From Panaeolus papilionaceus (lineage: Eukaryota > Basidiomycota > Agaricomycetes > Agaricales), in NCBI GenBank assembly GCA_015501605.1, contig JADNRZ010000003.1, forward strand, positions 1,364,001-1,428,000: a DNA stretch of 64,000 nucleotides, in the 5' to 3' direction. The notes under the pieces were generated by a model. It made no database searches, was not told where the DNA came from, and saw nothing but the letters and a program-made list of their open reading frames with translations. Numbering within the stretch: position 1 is the first letter of the stretch; the number at the start of each line of letters is the position of its first letter. The position numbers were made by a program, and so were the translations under genes. Below, one piece after another: positions 1-11,507 of the stretch.

Positions 1-1584
1 AATTAAACAACGAACCTTGAATGCTTCCCGTGTCTTTCGTTCCTTCCTAGTTTTCTCCACCTGCGCACGTCGTGTTTGTTCTTCGTATTCCCTCTCACGA
101 ACACGGCTATAGTCTTCAAAGGCAAGAAGAATATCAAGAGTGGGCAATTTACGCAGCTCTGTGTCTTCCTGCCAATCCTCGGACTCGAGAAGGAGTTCGT
201 ACGCAGCCCTCCATCGTGTGAGAACATCGACGTTGAGCTGTTTGAATAGTGACACGACTTTCAGGATACTGCGTGACCTTGCTGCCCTGGTTTCATTCTG
301 CGATGAGCGTTGTCAGCATGTATTCTGCAAACAGGAGGGGCCAAAGAACTCACAACTTCGCGCTCCTTCAACTCGGCCACATATTCCTCAAAGACAAGCT
401 TGCGTTCTGCCTCAATGCGAGCCTGCTGCCAGATCGGATGTTGAGCAAAAAGTTTATCCGCAGTGCGGAAGGTCGTGTAATGGAAAACATTGGGATTGCC
501 TTTGAGCATGTTTCGGATTGCAGGTCGCAACTTGGCGAGCCTCGCTTCTTTCTCTTCCTGTTCCTTTTGCTTAAGACCTGTAGTATACTACGTGAATGAT
601 CGCGATCAGCCTCAATGCAGTCGCGTTTGATGATACAACGTACCTTCTCCCAGCAAGCCTTCTTCTCGGCGAGAGTATTGAGAGCTTTATACAGAGGATC
701 AGTTATAATAGCACGCATCGTCTGGTCCCATGTCCAAGTTGCATCCACTCCAGCTTTCTTCAATAAATGAACAAATGCCTTTTCTCCTTCTTCGATTGTC
801 TGAAAGCCGTTATGAGGGATGACGGGGTCATCAGGCAGGTTGGGCCGTGCGGGCAACGCAGTAGGGGTTGGTGTAGGGACACCACCTGTGTGTGGCCCGA
901 CAGCGAGATTTCCATTTTGTTGGCTGGGCTGAGAAGCGGATGATGGTGAGGACGGGTCAGCACCTCCCATTGGGTTGATTCCACCTTGTATAGCTCCCCC
1001 GACGGGAGTGAATCCGGGAGCTGCTATGGCTCGGTTTCCACTGAGCAAGGTTATATGCATAAGCAATTCATTCAAAGACAGATTGCTCCCTAGAAAACTT
1101 ACGAGGCTGAAGACTGTGACTCTTTTTCTACCTTTTCAAGCAGTAGGAGAAGCTCATCAGGCATGTCCCATTTAGAATCCTTGGTTTCGGTCTGTAGGCG
1201 GTAAAAGGTCAACGATAATACAGCATATTTGAGGAGATTCACGCACATTGTAATAGTACTTTCTTCCTCCAGAAAAGTATTCCTTCCATTTGGTTTGATT
1301 GAGGGCTCGCTATTGAGTTGTATGGGCTTAATTTTGACGACATGAGATTTATCAGTGGCTCACCTCAAATGGAGTTTTCAACTCTTGGGTTAAAATGTTA
1401 GCGACAAGACAAGATACGATACGAATTATCAACGGACCATCTGGTTTCTCCCAAACACTTTGCTTGGTACCTGTGTTGAACCAATATGTTCGGCCTTCCG
1501 TATTACGATGCTCAGTCTGAAAGTTGTTAGCCTGAGGAGTCTTGAGTTGATGAACAGCTAATATAAGCGTACCCAGATGTTCAT
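1..1584 (-). CDS. PRP40: Pre-mRNA processing factor PRP40 (N-terminal part, runs off left edge)
   Basis: U1 snRNP-associated splicing factor that bridges the 5' splice site and branch-point proteins in the nucleus. Two WW domains are visible. The first spans the start exon and the next exon ([15 protein letters not shown]...SVWEKPD, about 1575-1440). The second is split by an intron ([14 protein letters not shown] then [13 protein letters not shown], about 1290-1150). A Pro/Gly/Ser-rich linker follows, and then the first FF domain around 810-640 ([20 protein letters not shown]). More FF-like, charged helical sequence continues to the left edge. The start is an ATG at 1584 in an exon of only 12 coding bases (M-N-I-W). 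The next exon continues TEHR, giving the usual PRP40 beginning. The C-terminus lies outside the window. Identification is strong because the WW-WW-FF order is diagnostic. Confidence 0.92.
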
Positions 1585-2181
1585 GATGAACTCCAAGACG
1601 TTGTAATTGTGATATTCTGTAGTTGAATATAGGATTGAAGAGGATGATAAGCTGAATGAAAGGGGATTATTTCAAAGTTCACCAGCGCTTCTGAAATGAT
1701 TCGTGGTGAAGTTGCTTTGAATTTCAATTGGCAAATAAGGGCATTAATTTGGACTTGTTTGGCTTGATCATCCACTTTGAAAGTGCGTCATATTTTCTCA
1801 GGCTTACTTGTGCTGCTCTGCTAATTGCACTGGACATGTGCTCAAAGCTGTCAATTATTTCCTGCTACTTATCAAACCTTGTCTGGAATTAACTGTGGCT
1901 GCTGACTAGATTCCCTCCATTTCTCGCCGCAAATTTACTTTTTTTGGATGTGGCACCAGGCAGAATACTTTACAAGTAGTCACCGGCCGGTACTTATCTT
2001 ATGAATTGCTCACCATTGCTGTCACTGGCGTTCCTTGTTATCTCCAACGATTTCAATTACTTGTCCCAAAGCTGAATTCATGTCGCACATTGCGTTTAAC
2101 TCGGGATCATTGACACCTTTCTGAATACTTGGTCCATGTACGATGCTATTGTGACTATTGTGGTACTCGGAACCCAGAATC
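1585..2181. other. Intergenic region between divergent PRP40 and F-box genes
   Basis: About 600 bp of AT-leaning sequence with no convincing coding exon. It should contain the promoter and 5' leader of PRP40 (leftward) and the upstream region of the F-box gene (rightward). A 64-codon open frame on the minus strand at 1581-1775 does not resemble any protein I know and is probably chance. Confidence 0.6.
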
Positions 2182-2192
2182 TATATATATAG
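2182..2192 (+). promoter_or_regulatory. Putative TATA element of the F-box gene
   Basis: The run TATATATATAG lies about 55 bp before the chosen ATG at 2245. Its position argues that an upstream in-frame ATG at 2158 is not the real start, since the TATA would then lie inside the coding region. Confidence 0.45.
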
Positions 2193-2244
2193 TATAACCA
2201 CCATGCCACTGTGGAGATGTACCCACCCCATTCTAACCTTTAAC

Positions 2245-3092
2245 ATGGATCATCTGCCAGTTGAACTCCTCACTACCGTATTCGCCGCCCTTGGGTACAC
2301 TGATTTGCTCTCAGTCATCTCTACTAGCCGTCATTGGAGAGTAGTGGTCTTGAATGACTTTCAGTTATGTCAGGCTCTCTTCTTGCGACCAGCTGACCAG
2401 TATATCCCTGGTAAGCCAGAGACACGATTGACGAGCTGGAGGACTAGTTGATCTCTTTTTTGTAGATGATAACGAAATACTTGCAGCCGGCAGAGACTGC
2501 TCGACCAGTCTACGAGTAAGAAACAACTTAGGACCAGGCCCCCAACCGTGTCACTGACTCAGGCCTTCTAGGCACACCCCGTGTTTTCTGCTTTGCGTTA
2601 TCAACTTGGTAACGGCCTGGAAACTGCAGGCTTCATTGGGGACAATGCGGGCATGCGTTTCATTAATGAAGTGGATGTATTCAAGAACTTCGCATTCATT
2701 CCCTCTGTCAGCATGGTTGAAATCTGCATTCACACCGATCCGGGGTACAAATCTATGTTTCCTGTGTTGAAGATTACGGTGTCAAATCCTGGTGGCATAA
2801 CAGTTGAGGATGTTATCGTTGCTCTGGCAAACGAGTAAGTGCCGTAATGTCAAATAACTTTCGTCTTTGGGTCAACTTGCATCACAGGACGAAAAGGAAG
2901 GTTGATCTTGTATCCTATGTCAGTGGTGGTGCATTCTCACAACGCTTGTATGGTGGACAAAGGGCAGCCCTTGTGAGGGTAGCCGACGTTTTACCCAAGG
3001 ACAGAAGGTTGGTTTTTTTTTTTTCCATTACCCACTCTCGACATAGATTCAAAACCTTTGTATCAGATATTTCTCTGAGTTTATCAACCTGA
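2245..3092 (+). CDS. F-box-like protein with C-terminal DUF6699-like region
   Basis: Probably a substrate adaptor for an SCF ubiquitin ligase. The N-terminus reads MDHLPVELLTTVFAALGYTD and continues with a Trp/Arg motif, a typical F-box helix pattern in residues 1-45. The later part (ITVSNPGGITVEDVIVALAN) resembles the fungal DUF6699 fold that often follows F-boxes in basidiomycetes; this assignment is from memory and is less certain. I read five exons. The splices are CCTG/GTAAGC to TTGTAG/ATGATAAC, CTACGA/GTAAGA to TTCTAG/GCACACC, AACGA/GTAAGT to TCACAG/GACGAAAA, and AGAAG/GTTGGT to ACATAG/ATTCAAAA. The last exon ends in TGA at 3090-3092. The start at 2245 was preferred because a TATA run lies just upstream and the F-box begins immediately. 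Confidence 0.75.
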
Positions 3093-3312
3093 AAAGGGAC
3101 GAGAACTCGGCAAGGGTGGAATTGCAACCTACTGTCTAGTAATCAATACTACACATTTTAGTTTTTCTCACATTCATACGTAGTAGTCTATGTCAGATAA
3201 TTATTATTGCACTCTAATGACATGTATTATAAGAGAGTGATTGTCTCTTGGAAGAGTCCTTGAAAAGTAACTGTTTACATTTGTGCTTAAATCGATTTAG
3301 TATACCGAGTAT
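3093..3312. other. Intergenic spacer between the F-box gene and the acidic-protein gene
   Basis: With the TATA element and leader the spacer reaches 3419. It holds the 3' end signals of the F-box gene and the upstream region of the next gene. It is AT-rich and has no coding potential that I can support. Confidence 0.5.
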
Positions 3313-3320
3313 TATATAAG
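3313..3320 (+). promoter_or_regulatory. TATA box of the 3420 gene
   Basis: TATATAAG lies about 100 bp before the ATG at 3420. A pyrimidine-rich leader (CTCCTTTTCTTTCTACTTCC) follows just before the start, a common fungal core-promoter layout. Confidence 0.5.
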
Positions 3321-3419
3321 CGAATAATGTCGAATGCGACGACACATCGGATTTGACTCTTAACAACGACCTTTTAACTCTCCCTTTATCATCAACCTCC
3401 TTTTCTTTCTACTTCCACA

Positions 3420-4829
3420 ATGCCTCACTATGACCCTCAAGATGATATGTACATGTCAAACTCACACTTTCTATCACCATCATCTCCTAGAAAATTGTCA
3501 GCGAGGCAAACATTGGGGCCCCGTCAATCCAACACTTCGCTTCGTGCTCCTTCAAGTCTCGCCGATGTAATGGACGACGACGTATCAGGGAGCTCAGGAA
3601 GACACCATTCTCTCGCTCATGAGCTCGCAGTGGCTCTCATGCCAGAACCCAGTGCGGGCTCAAAGCTTCTGGCAGAAGAATTTGGCATTGAGTATGACGA
3701 AGGGTCAGAAGAAATCGACGATGCTTCTGCTCTTGAAAATCAACCTAATGGAGTCGGTATAATTGTCAGCGATTCAGATGCCCTTTCTTTTGCAGATGAG
3801 CTAGGTGTCTCTGCAAGCGACGCGTCCTTCAACGATATTCCCTCATTATCAGAGCCAGAAGACCCACCGCAGGACGATGCATTTGATCCTACATTCAGTA
3901 ACCATAGCACATCAAGACACGTATCCCGGCCTCCTGTCCCAGAACAAGATGCAATGGAGCTCCTCACGCAGGACCTGGAATCCACAGACAAATTTCTCAA
4001 TCACCTTCGATCCGTTGACGTTGTCGATCCTGGATCCGCAGCTTCTCAACCACTTGAGAAGCTGGCTTCTGACATCATCCGCCGAATGAACGAATCAATT
4101 CGCAACCGAGAGACTCAAGTCCGCGAATTGCTGGAGTATGAGCGGGAGTTTAGGAAAATCGCAGGGGAAGTGGGTGGCAGTGAGGTGCTGGGACAACTGG
4201 AAGAACTAGAACCTGTTGAAGACCTCACAGATAGATTACCTGCTCAAGAAGCTTCCAGAACTACAGTAAAGCACCTTGCCTCAATAGACGAAGAAACCAG
4301 ATCTCCGGCGCGCACTCATTTCTCACACCATCACCACTCAGACTGGGAGTTGGACCCCGATAGAAATCATCTCGGCGACGAAGAATACGCATCAGAACCG
4401 GCTACATCACCGATTAAGGATTCTTTCCCTCCACCACTAACATTGCATGGCCCAGCTACCCCCGCTAGTGCAATCCCTCATTTTAACCATATCCGCACAT
4501 TCACTACTTCCTTGGTATCCTCATTGACAACCATCTCTGAGCAGGCACAAGTCAACGGCGCTGCGACAACCGAAGCTGGAAGGAAAATACGAGCCCTGAA
4601 GAACAAGTTGGGTGGTTGGAGAACAGATTGGGACAGTGCTGAAAGGAGCCGCCTTAGAATAGAGCGATGGGAAGCCGGAATTGTGGATTCTGACCGTGCT
4701 ACGCCCTCATCCCCGCTCCCCACATCGAAACGGACCAACGGGAGGGAATTGGTCAAAGAACATTTGGCAGCCTTTGAGCTCGCTTTGGAGGATGCGGCTT
4801 TAAAGACACAGGCAATCATGGCCAGATAA
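3420..4829 (+). CDS. Hypothetical acidic Ser-rich protein, single exon (469 aa)
   Basis: I do not recognise this protein. It is a single open frame of 469 residues without introns, unlike most neighbours. The first ~70 residues are Ser/Pro-rich and look disordered. Residues ~75-150 are acidic (LAEEFGIEYDEGSEEIDD). Residues ~175-280 are helical and charged (IIRRMNESIRNRETQVRELL), suggesting a coiled coil. A His cluster (FSHHHHSDW) follows near residue 300. A second helical part at the C-terminus contains KIRALKNKLGGWRTDWDSAE and ends in a long amphipathic helix. I see no signal peptide, membrane segment or catalytic motif. Coiled coils between disordered acidic stretches suggest a scaffold or cytoskeleton-associated role, but that is a guess. 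The gene has a TATA box and Kozak-like context (CACAATGCC). Confidence 0.75.
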   Translation: MPHYDPQDDMYMSNSHFLSPSSPRKLSARQTLGPRQSNTSLRAPSSLADVMDDDVSGSSGRHHSLAHELAVALMPEPSAGSKLLAEEFGIEYDEGSEEIDDASALENQPNGVGIIVSDSDALSFADELGVSASDASFNDIPSLSEPEDPPQDDAFDPTFSNHSTSRHVSRPPVPEQDAMELLTQDLESTDKFLNHLRSVDVVDPGSAASQPLEKLASDIIRRMNESIRNRETQVRELLEYEREFRKIAGEVGGSEVLGQLEELEPVEDLTDRLPAQEASRTTVKHLASIDEETRSPARTHFSHHHHSDWELDPDRNHLGDEEYASEPATSPIKDSFPPPLTLHGPATPASAIPHFNHIRTFTTSLVSSLTTISEQAQVNGAATTEAGRKIRALKNKLGGWRTDWDSAERSRLRIERWEAGIVDSDRATPSSPLPTSKRTNGRELVKEHLAAFELALEDAALKTQAIMAR

Positions 4830-5108
4830 TCACATTTCTCAGTTAGACTTTCGCATTGTATCTTAACCCCGTCATCATTTCAGGTCGCTCACTATCTATC
4901 ACATATTTGGCCGCATTAGGTGGCTTAATGTATATCTCAGTTCAGCATGCATGACTTCAGGCAACATTCTGTTCTATTAGACGGATTCTATATATCCCTA
5001 TCCTATCCTCTCGTTACTTCCTTGCGCACATGTTTACTACCCTTTGTATTTGAACCTGGATTATATTATTAGTATTACGAAGTCGGAGTGGGACTATCTC
5101 AACAAGGC

Positions 5109-8100
5109 TTACCAGTTTGTTCTGTTAAGCATTGGTCATTAAAGGTGGCTTTTGAACGTAAACAAGAGATGGCGTACCTTGCCTCGACTGCTGCCCTGCG
5201 AACAACTCGCTTTGGGTCATCCAATACAAGAGCCAACTCCCGAAGGACGCTTGCCCGCTCCGGGTGAAGAACATTGTATCGCACAATACTGGGCAAAACA
5301 GCCAAGTACCGCAATGCGGCGACGCGGACTTTCTGAATGACTGACTGAACACCAATATGCAAAAAAGAGGCGAGATCAATGCTTACAATCGATGGTGTGT
5401 TTTGCACATTACTATTCTTCAACATGGCCTTCACCAAAGTTATGCTATGTTCAGCGACCAAACCATTGTCTGGAGAGTCGCCCTCTGCGACCGCGAGGAA
5501 AGTTTCAATCACGTCGGCTTTCACAGTGGGATCTTCAAGATCAAGTCCTCTTAACAGCAGAGGAACGAGCTAGATATGCACAGTTCAATCCCAGTCCCTA
5601 ACTCGGAAAAAAACAAGTCCGTACCGTCTTGATATTGTGCATATACGCAGCGCGAGGAATGGAGCGTATTAATGATGCAAGGGCAACAAGTGACGAGGTT
5701 TTTTGGAGGGTAGCTAAGTATCATGTTAGGGTGATGTAATAGTCTACACGACACCCAACACTTACATGTTGATTCATTGACCATGCCAATTAGTTTAGGA
5801 AGCATTTCAGTAACATATCTTTGAGAGTAGAGGATCTAACAATTCTGGAGTCAGTATTATCCAGGGAAGCACAGCACACAGTACCACCTTAACATCGGCA
5901 TGGTTGGCTTTGCTGAGTATTGATTCGGGAACGATCAGTTCGCCGATGGATCTTGCTGCATCCCATCCGACTTGTTCATCTCCGAAGAACTCGAATAGCT
6001 TCTGCGAAAACTGCATGGCTAAAGGGTGTTTACGAACGAGCAATGCTTTGGAGGTCTGGTGCTCAACGTTCAAATATAGCATAGATAACAGAACTTGTGA
6101 ACGTACTCTCGCCCACGATCTGACGGATAAGCTGCGACGGTCTTTGGGTTTGTTGAAATCTTGAATCTCTTCGCGTAAAATCTTGCTTGAACCGTTGCTC
6201 AACAGAGAGGGAAGATCTAGTTCTATGTGAACGGCGCCCGAACCATGACTCAATGGAAAGACACACACCATCTGTCCTTTTGTTAACCAGACTACATATA
6301 AGGTCCAGTGCAGACGACCGTTGAATCTCTGTGTCAGCCACGTCGAGTGTCCAAGTGAGCAACCGGGAGACAAAATCGTCTAGTGTACCCAGTTCTAGGG
6401 GGACATCCTTGCGGAATGCCGTTAACGCGGATGAGTACAAGCACAGAAGATCCCTTTCTTCGGAGGTGGAAGTGGCCTGCAAATTGCTATCAGCTTGCTT
6501 GTCGGTATGTAGAAGCGTTATCTGTCCCACAGAGAAAATATCAAGCGTCCGGGACGAAACTACTTTCTGAAATCCTTGAGCAACTTCAGATACCTGCCCC
6601 GAGAGCAATGACTTCGAAATCACTGCTGCATAAGATGCCTGTCGCCTAAAAACTTATTATGAGTGAAACTAACCTATGAAATGCACGCTTACTGCTGAGG
6701 CAAAGATCGAACGATATGGTTGATAATTCCCCCCCAACCGTTATCAGACGGGAGTTGGTCGCTACCATGGCTCGTTCCTTTGACAAAAAGGCAGAAGAAA
6801 TGAAGAGATTGAATATCAGTGGGACCAGGCGCTCAATGTATTTGACAAGGTCGGCGTCTTTTTTCTGCTCCTTCGTCGCAAGACAATCGGACAGAGTCTT
6901 GAGAATTGAATGCGCATATGCAGCAACAGGTTCCAAATCCCCGTTCAGCTGCGCTATACGTTCCTCGGATGGGAAGCATATTAGATCCAGTTTAGTGGTT
7001 AGCCTTACGACCAGTATTTCAAAGAGCTCCGGCTCGACGCATAGATTTTGGAGTGATAATAATGTTTGCCTGACTTGCATACGAAGCGTATCCTGCTCCC
7101 GAGTAGGCGCGTTATGCGGCAATACGTTGAACATGATTGGTAGCGTCTGTTCAGCTACGTGGTGAGGAGATATCTCGCTGATGCTTTTGAGGAGATCGAT
7201 GGTATCCTGGCTACATAACAGATATTTAATTACCGACTAGTAATGTCACAAAAAGTAACGAACCTGAATTCCTCGAACTCTGAGGGATCCCCTTGAACAA
7301 TGTCGTTAACGTTGTGAACAATGAACCCGAACTCTTCGTCTGTTAGAAGCCCTTTGATGGAAATCAACGCCTTCAGACCAATGAGGGAAGCACCCCGACA
7401 GTTTGTGGATTTAAGTCCAGTGGTAAAAACAGCTAGCACATCATCCTTATGAGGCAGCAAGCTGGCGTCTGCGTCAGAGTCCTCGTGTGCCTGTGCGTCT
7501 CGTACCGCAACAATAAACTCTGATAGGAGGAGAAGAATGGCAGGACGGGTTGTAAGTTCATCGGGGTTGTAGAACAGGCGGATTAAGTGGGGGACAGCTT
7601 GAGAGATGGTGAAACGGCAGATAGAAGCTAAAACACAATGACGAGGGTCCAGGGATTAATGTAATGTTTTCGAACAGGGTGAGCTACTCACGGGTTGTAG
7701 TCATGAAAGCACATAAGATCTTGGTCGCCGGTCGAGCTTGACTCTTTTCAGGTTCCTTCAAAATATTCATGCATTCCTGGCAAGCATCTCTTGCTAGTCC
7801 CTGGATATCGTCGTCGGATTCCATAGCAGCTTCCTCTTCGGAATATATCGTCTGAACAAGGATCCTGGTTGTCTTCAAAGCCTCTCCTTCCATCTGTGCA
7901 TCAACTGGTTGGAAGATCTGCAATAAATGAGCAACAGTGAGGCATGGAGCAGACAATGGAGTTACCTCTAGCTTCAAAGAATTCCACAGTTTCCGCGAGT
8001 ACGCCCGTGCAATGGCAGGGCCGTAGACCGGGATGCAAGCACCCATAGTCTGTAAGGTGTCTGTCTATTTTCAAGTCAATAAATCACAACGACGTAATGT

Positions 8101-9284
8101 TACAAACTGTATCCACCTTGGTGACTCTAGACCCGGCAGCGAGCTTTTCCAAAAATACGGGAATCGCGAAAGGGCCGAAAGCTGGCGTTGCCGAAAGACA
8201 CGCTCTAGGACAATACCCAGCATTAATGATCGTGATCGATTTCAGATAGCCCTATCGTACCTCAGCTTCATCCTAAGTTCGTCAGTGCTGATGCCGTATG
8301 GATCGTTGGGTGGGGGTCTAAAGGTAATAGGAAAATAACAAAATAGTATGTCGAAAAGGGCCTAAGCAAAGTTAACAGAGAAAATATCGCTGACACGAAG
8401 TCAATATAAGCGTACTTCTGCGTAATCCGAGGTCTCAAAATCAATCAGGATTACTCGAGCGATGGCGAAGGCAACCATGAGATTGCGAGGATCCTTCTCT
8501 CCTTCGGCCAACGAGATATAGCCCGTTAGGAAATCTTTGCCCATGCTCTGCAAGGCTAAAAGGCATGCTAAGATTACAGATCAAATGTCTGGGAAAAGGC
8601 TCACCTTGACGATGAGAAGCCATTAAGGTGTCGATAATTGAAAACACGATGAATCGTATGGACTGAACGACGCTCTTCATCCGGACGTGTTTAAACAACC
8701 TGTATCAATTTAGGACGGTGCGAGTGACGGGAGTAAATGCACTTACGCTTCGACTACGCCTGTCGCTTCAGCAGGAGAGAATGAAGATAGGGATGCGAGA
8801 CGGAGAAGACCCGTTAGAGAGGGTTTTAATGTTTCACTATCTTCGAGTTTTCCGCAAAGGAATGTAACCAGTACGCGTACTACGGATTTACAGATGGCTT
8901 TAGACAGTACGGAAATTATTTTGATGATTTTTTCTCGTACCAGTCTGCCTGTTGAGTTTCTTCTCCGGACATTTTACGACAACCTGTGATAGAAGTTCTG
9001 TGCCTAAAATCAAGGATTGAGGAATACAATGTATGTTGGATGGAATTACAGAAAGGCAACGAACCTTTCTGTAGCAATGCAGCGTCTTCTGAAGTAAGGT
9101 ACTCTCCCAAAGCCTTCACAACATCCAATAAAGTCCACTGATTGTTGGATATTCCTAGCAGAACGTGTTTTCAGGATAACGAGAATGTAGAAGTGTGTAA
9201 TTGCCAACCTGCCACGATCTCAGCTACCTCTTCATCTCGTGCAGACGCTACCCAAGTCTGAACAAGCTTTGTGGCTAATTCCAT
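5109..9284 (-). CDS. MET18: MMS19/MET18, cytosolic iron-sulfur targeting HEAT-repeat protein
   Basis: Member of the CIA targeting complex, which inserts Fe-S clusters into nuclear DNA helicases, polymerases and TFIIH subunits. The protein is all-helical HEAT repeat. The N-terminus (TWVASARDEEVAEIVAG, then NNQWTLLDVVKALGEYLTS) matches the MMS19 N-terminal domain. The C-terminal HEAT repeats contain VRVAALRYLAVLPSIVRYNV and LDDPKRVVRRAAVEAR, the family's hallmark ending. About a dozen or more exons are spread over 4.2 kb. The last intron (GTACGC to TTAACAG) is required: with it the protein ends EARTNW-stop at 5109-5111, as in the family. Reading through it would add a non-conserved tail. The start is the ATG at 9284. 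It is divergent from NDUFAF7, another gene linked to Fe-S/respiratory chain biogenesis. Confidence 0.88.
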
Positions 9285-9738
9285 GTCTTGGGGTTAAATA
9301 AACTTGTTTGAGTGCGATCCACCCGTTCCTGATAATAATATCTAGGACGGGACTTAAAGCCATTATCTTGCAATTCCGAGTTGTTCATGATCTGAATCAT
9401 GGTTCAGCTTGATCGTCACGTTGTGACAAGGAGGATTCAAGATCTTATATAGAGCAGTTCAAGAGGTGTAAATAAGTTTACAATGGAATCTAAGATTTAT
9501 GGACTTGTAGATGTCGTTTCGAAATTCTTGATAAATTTCTATAGCTTGCTTTAAAGTTACAAGTTAAATCGAATTGGTTCAAGAGTTGACCTGGTTCGGG
9601 GCTCATTTTGTGACGATCGTGTGACTAATGGGTTTGTTGCACGTGACATAGCTCATTCTCCTGTTCAGCTGTATTCTTGGCAACATCGAAAACCTACCCA
9701 AGTTGTATTTCAAGTAAGAGTCGTTCATTAACGAGCTC
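9285..9738. promoter_or_regulatory. Divergent promoter region MMS19 / NDUFAF7 with CACGTG site
   Basis: This 454-bp spacer separates two start codons pointing away from each other. A perfect CACGTG palindrome (E-box, the core recognised by Cbf1/USF-type bHLH factors) sits at 9640-9645, about 95 bp before the NDUFAF7 ATG. Whether it works here is untested. No clear TATA box serves either gene. Confidence 0.45.
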
Positions 9739-11462
9739 ATGCTGATACAGCTCGGTCCCTTACAATGCCTCGGAAACATTTCCTCTCGTTATGCTTCTCG
9801 TCGTATTCTTCTTTCTGCCTCACATCCTCGATTCTTCAGTAACAAAAAACAAATTCCTGACGAGCCTCGGGACAAATGGAACTACAATAAAAGTCCATTC
9901 GATGGATCCCTTGAGGCAGATCACACATCTCTCAAGCTAGTAACTGCCAACTTGTTGGAACGCTCTACTAAGCCACCGACAGGTGTCAAGATGCTCGTTC
10001 GAGATTTCATAGAGGACTCTTTGTACAACCCAAATTATGGGTACTTCCCAAAACAAGCAACCATCTTCAACGCGAAAGAGGCAGCTTTTGACTTTAATTC
10101 GATGCGCGACTCGGCCGAATTTCAAGAGATAGTTGGGGAGAAGTATTCCGCTTATGGGCAAGATAGCCACGAGGGACCGGGTCGTCAGCTGTGGCACACC
10201 CCGACTGAACTATTCAAGGTGACTCTTTGTATCTGGTCGGGATGTTTGTTCAACATCTGAATCATTGGATTTTAGCCTTGGTATGGTCGTGCAATTGCAA
10301 GGTGTCTGGTCTCTGAGTATCTCCTCAAATACTTCCCATATGAGGATCTTGTCATCTACGAGATTGGTGCAGGAAACGGTACCCTGGCTAGGGATATACT
10401 CGACTTTATTCAAGAGGAGCACCCAGAAGTTTACGAGAGGACCCGATACAACATCATCGAAATTAGTGCAAGCTTGGTTAAGCTACAACAAAAGAGGCTT
10501 CAGCGTGCGCATCCATGTGTGACAATAAACCACCAAAGTATCTTCCATTGGGACAAACGAGAGACTTCACCGTGTTACTTCTTAGCCATGGAAGTTATCG
10601 TATGTGCTTCATTAATGGTCTATACAATCATCAATGACAAAGTTCATTCTAGGATAATTTCGCACATGACGTTGTGCGCTATGACTTGCAAACCTTACAA
10701 CCTTACCAAGGCCTCGTAACAATCAGCAAAGCAGGGGACTTTGACACTATTTATACCCCGGTTGACGACCCCCTCATTCGATCCTACCTTAGATTGCGGA
10801 ATACTCTGAAATTCCCTCCCCCCATTAATCGACTTCTATTGTCGTCTTCAGCGGCGAGAAAAGCATTCGCATCCCTTCCATTCGCCCCAAACCTTTCAAC
10901 CGAAGAATACATCCCCACTCGCCTCCTCAATTTGCTCTGGTCCCTTAGAAACTACTTTCCCCGCCATCGGCTATTGCTGACAGATTTCTCTTCATTACCC
11001 GACACCATTGCAGGTATCAATGCGCCTGTGGTGCAAACAAGATTCCGCAATATCACAGTTCCCTGCACTATACTGACCGTCAAGCAGGGCTACTTTGATA
11101 TTTTCTTCCCCACGAACTTTGAACAACTGGCCTCAATGTATGAGCACATCTTAGCTCAGCCCCCATCTAACGTCAAATCTGCCCTCGACGACGCAAACAA
11201 CGGGCGTATAACACCATTGACTTCAACAGCGACCTCGTTCTCGCTAGGGTCCAATTTCTTTTCATCTTACCAACCAACAAATAGGAGAAAACCTATGGAT
11301 GGGGTGGCTTCAGCAAGTGGACTTCCAATCGGCGAACGCAAATCTAGCGTTTTCTCGCATGCTGAATTTATGGAAACGTACGGGGAGGTGGAGCGGACTA
11401 GGCTTAGAAACGGAGAAAACCCTCTGGTAGATTTCTACAAAAATGTCAAATTTCTATTTTAA
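9739..11462 (+). CDS. NDUFAF7: NDUFAF7-like mitochondrial protein arginine methyltransferase (MidA/DUF185 family)
   Basis: SAM-dependent methyltransferase. In animals it dimethylates an Arg of NDUFS2 early in complex I assembly in the mitochondrial matrix. Three exons (9739-10218, 10276-10599, 10653-11462) are joined by two short GT-AG introns. The N-terminus is rich in Arg/Ser and lacks acidic residues over ~35 residues, as expected for a mitochondrial presequence. Motifs seen in order: MLVRDFIEDSLYNPNYGYF (family N-terminal motif), a SAM-binding loop VIYEIGAGNGTLARDIL, and FLAMEVIDNFAHDVVR (the family NEFFDA-like acidic motif), created across the second splice. The C-terminus (FMETYGEVERTRLRNGENPL then DFYKNVKFLF) is typical of fungal members. 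The stop is only 45 bp from the stop of the convergent next gene. Confidence 0.9.
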
Positions 11463-11507
11463 GGTGACGCTGGTGGGATATCTATTGGGATTGATGACTA
11501 TTGATGG

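Noticed and set aside
2158..2244. Upstream in-frame ATG for the F-box gene
   Set aside because: It would place the TATA run inside the coding sequence and add a tail unlike F-box proteins.
5111..5170. Alternative MMS19 C-terminus without the last intron
   Set aside because: The unspliced tail is not conserved, while splicing gives the family ending EARTNW.
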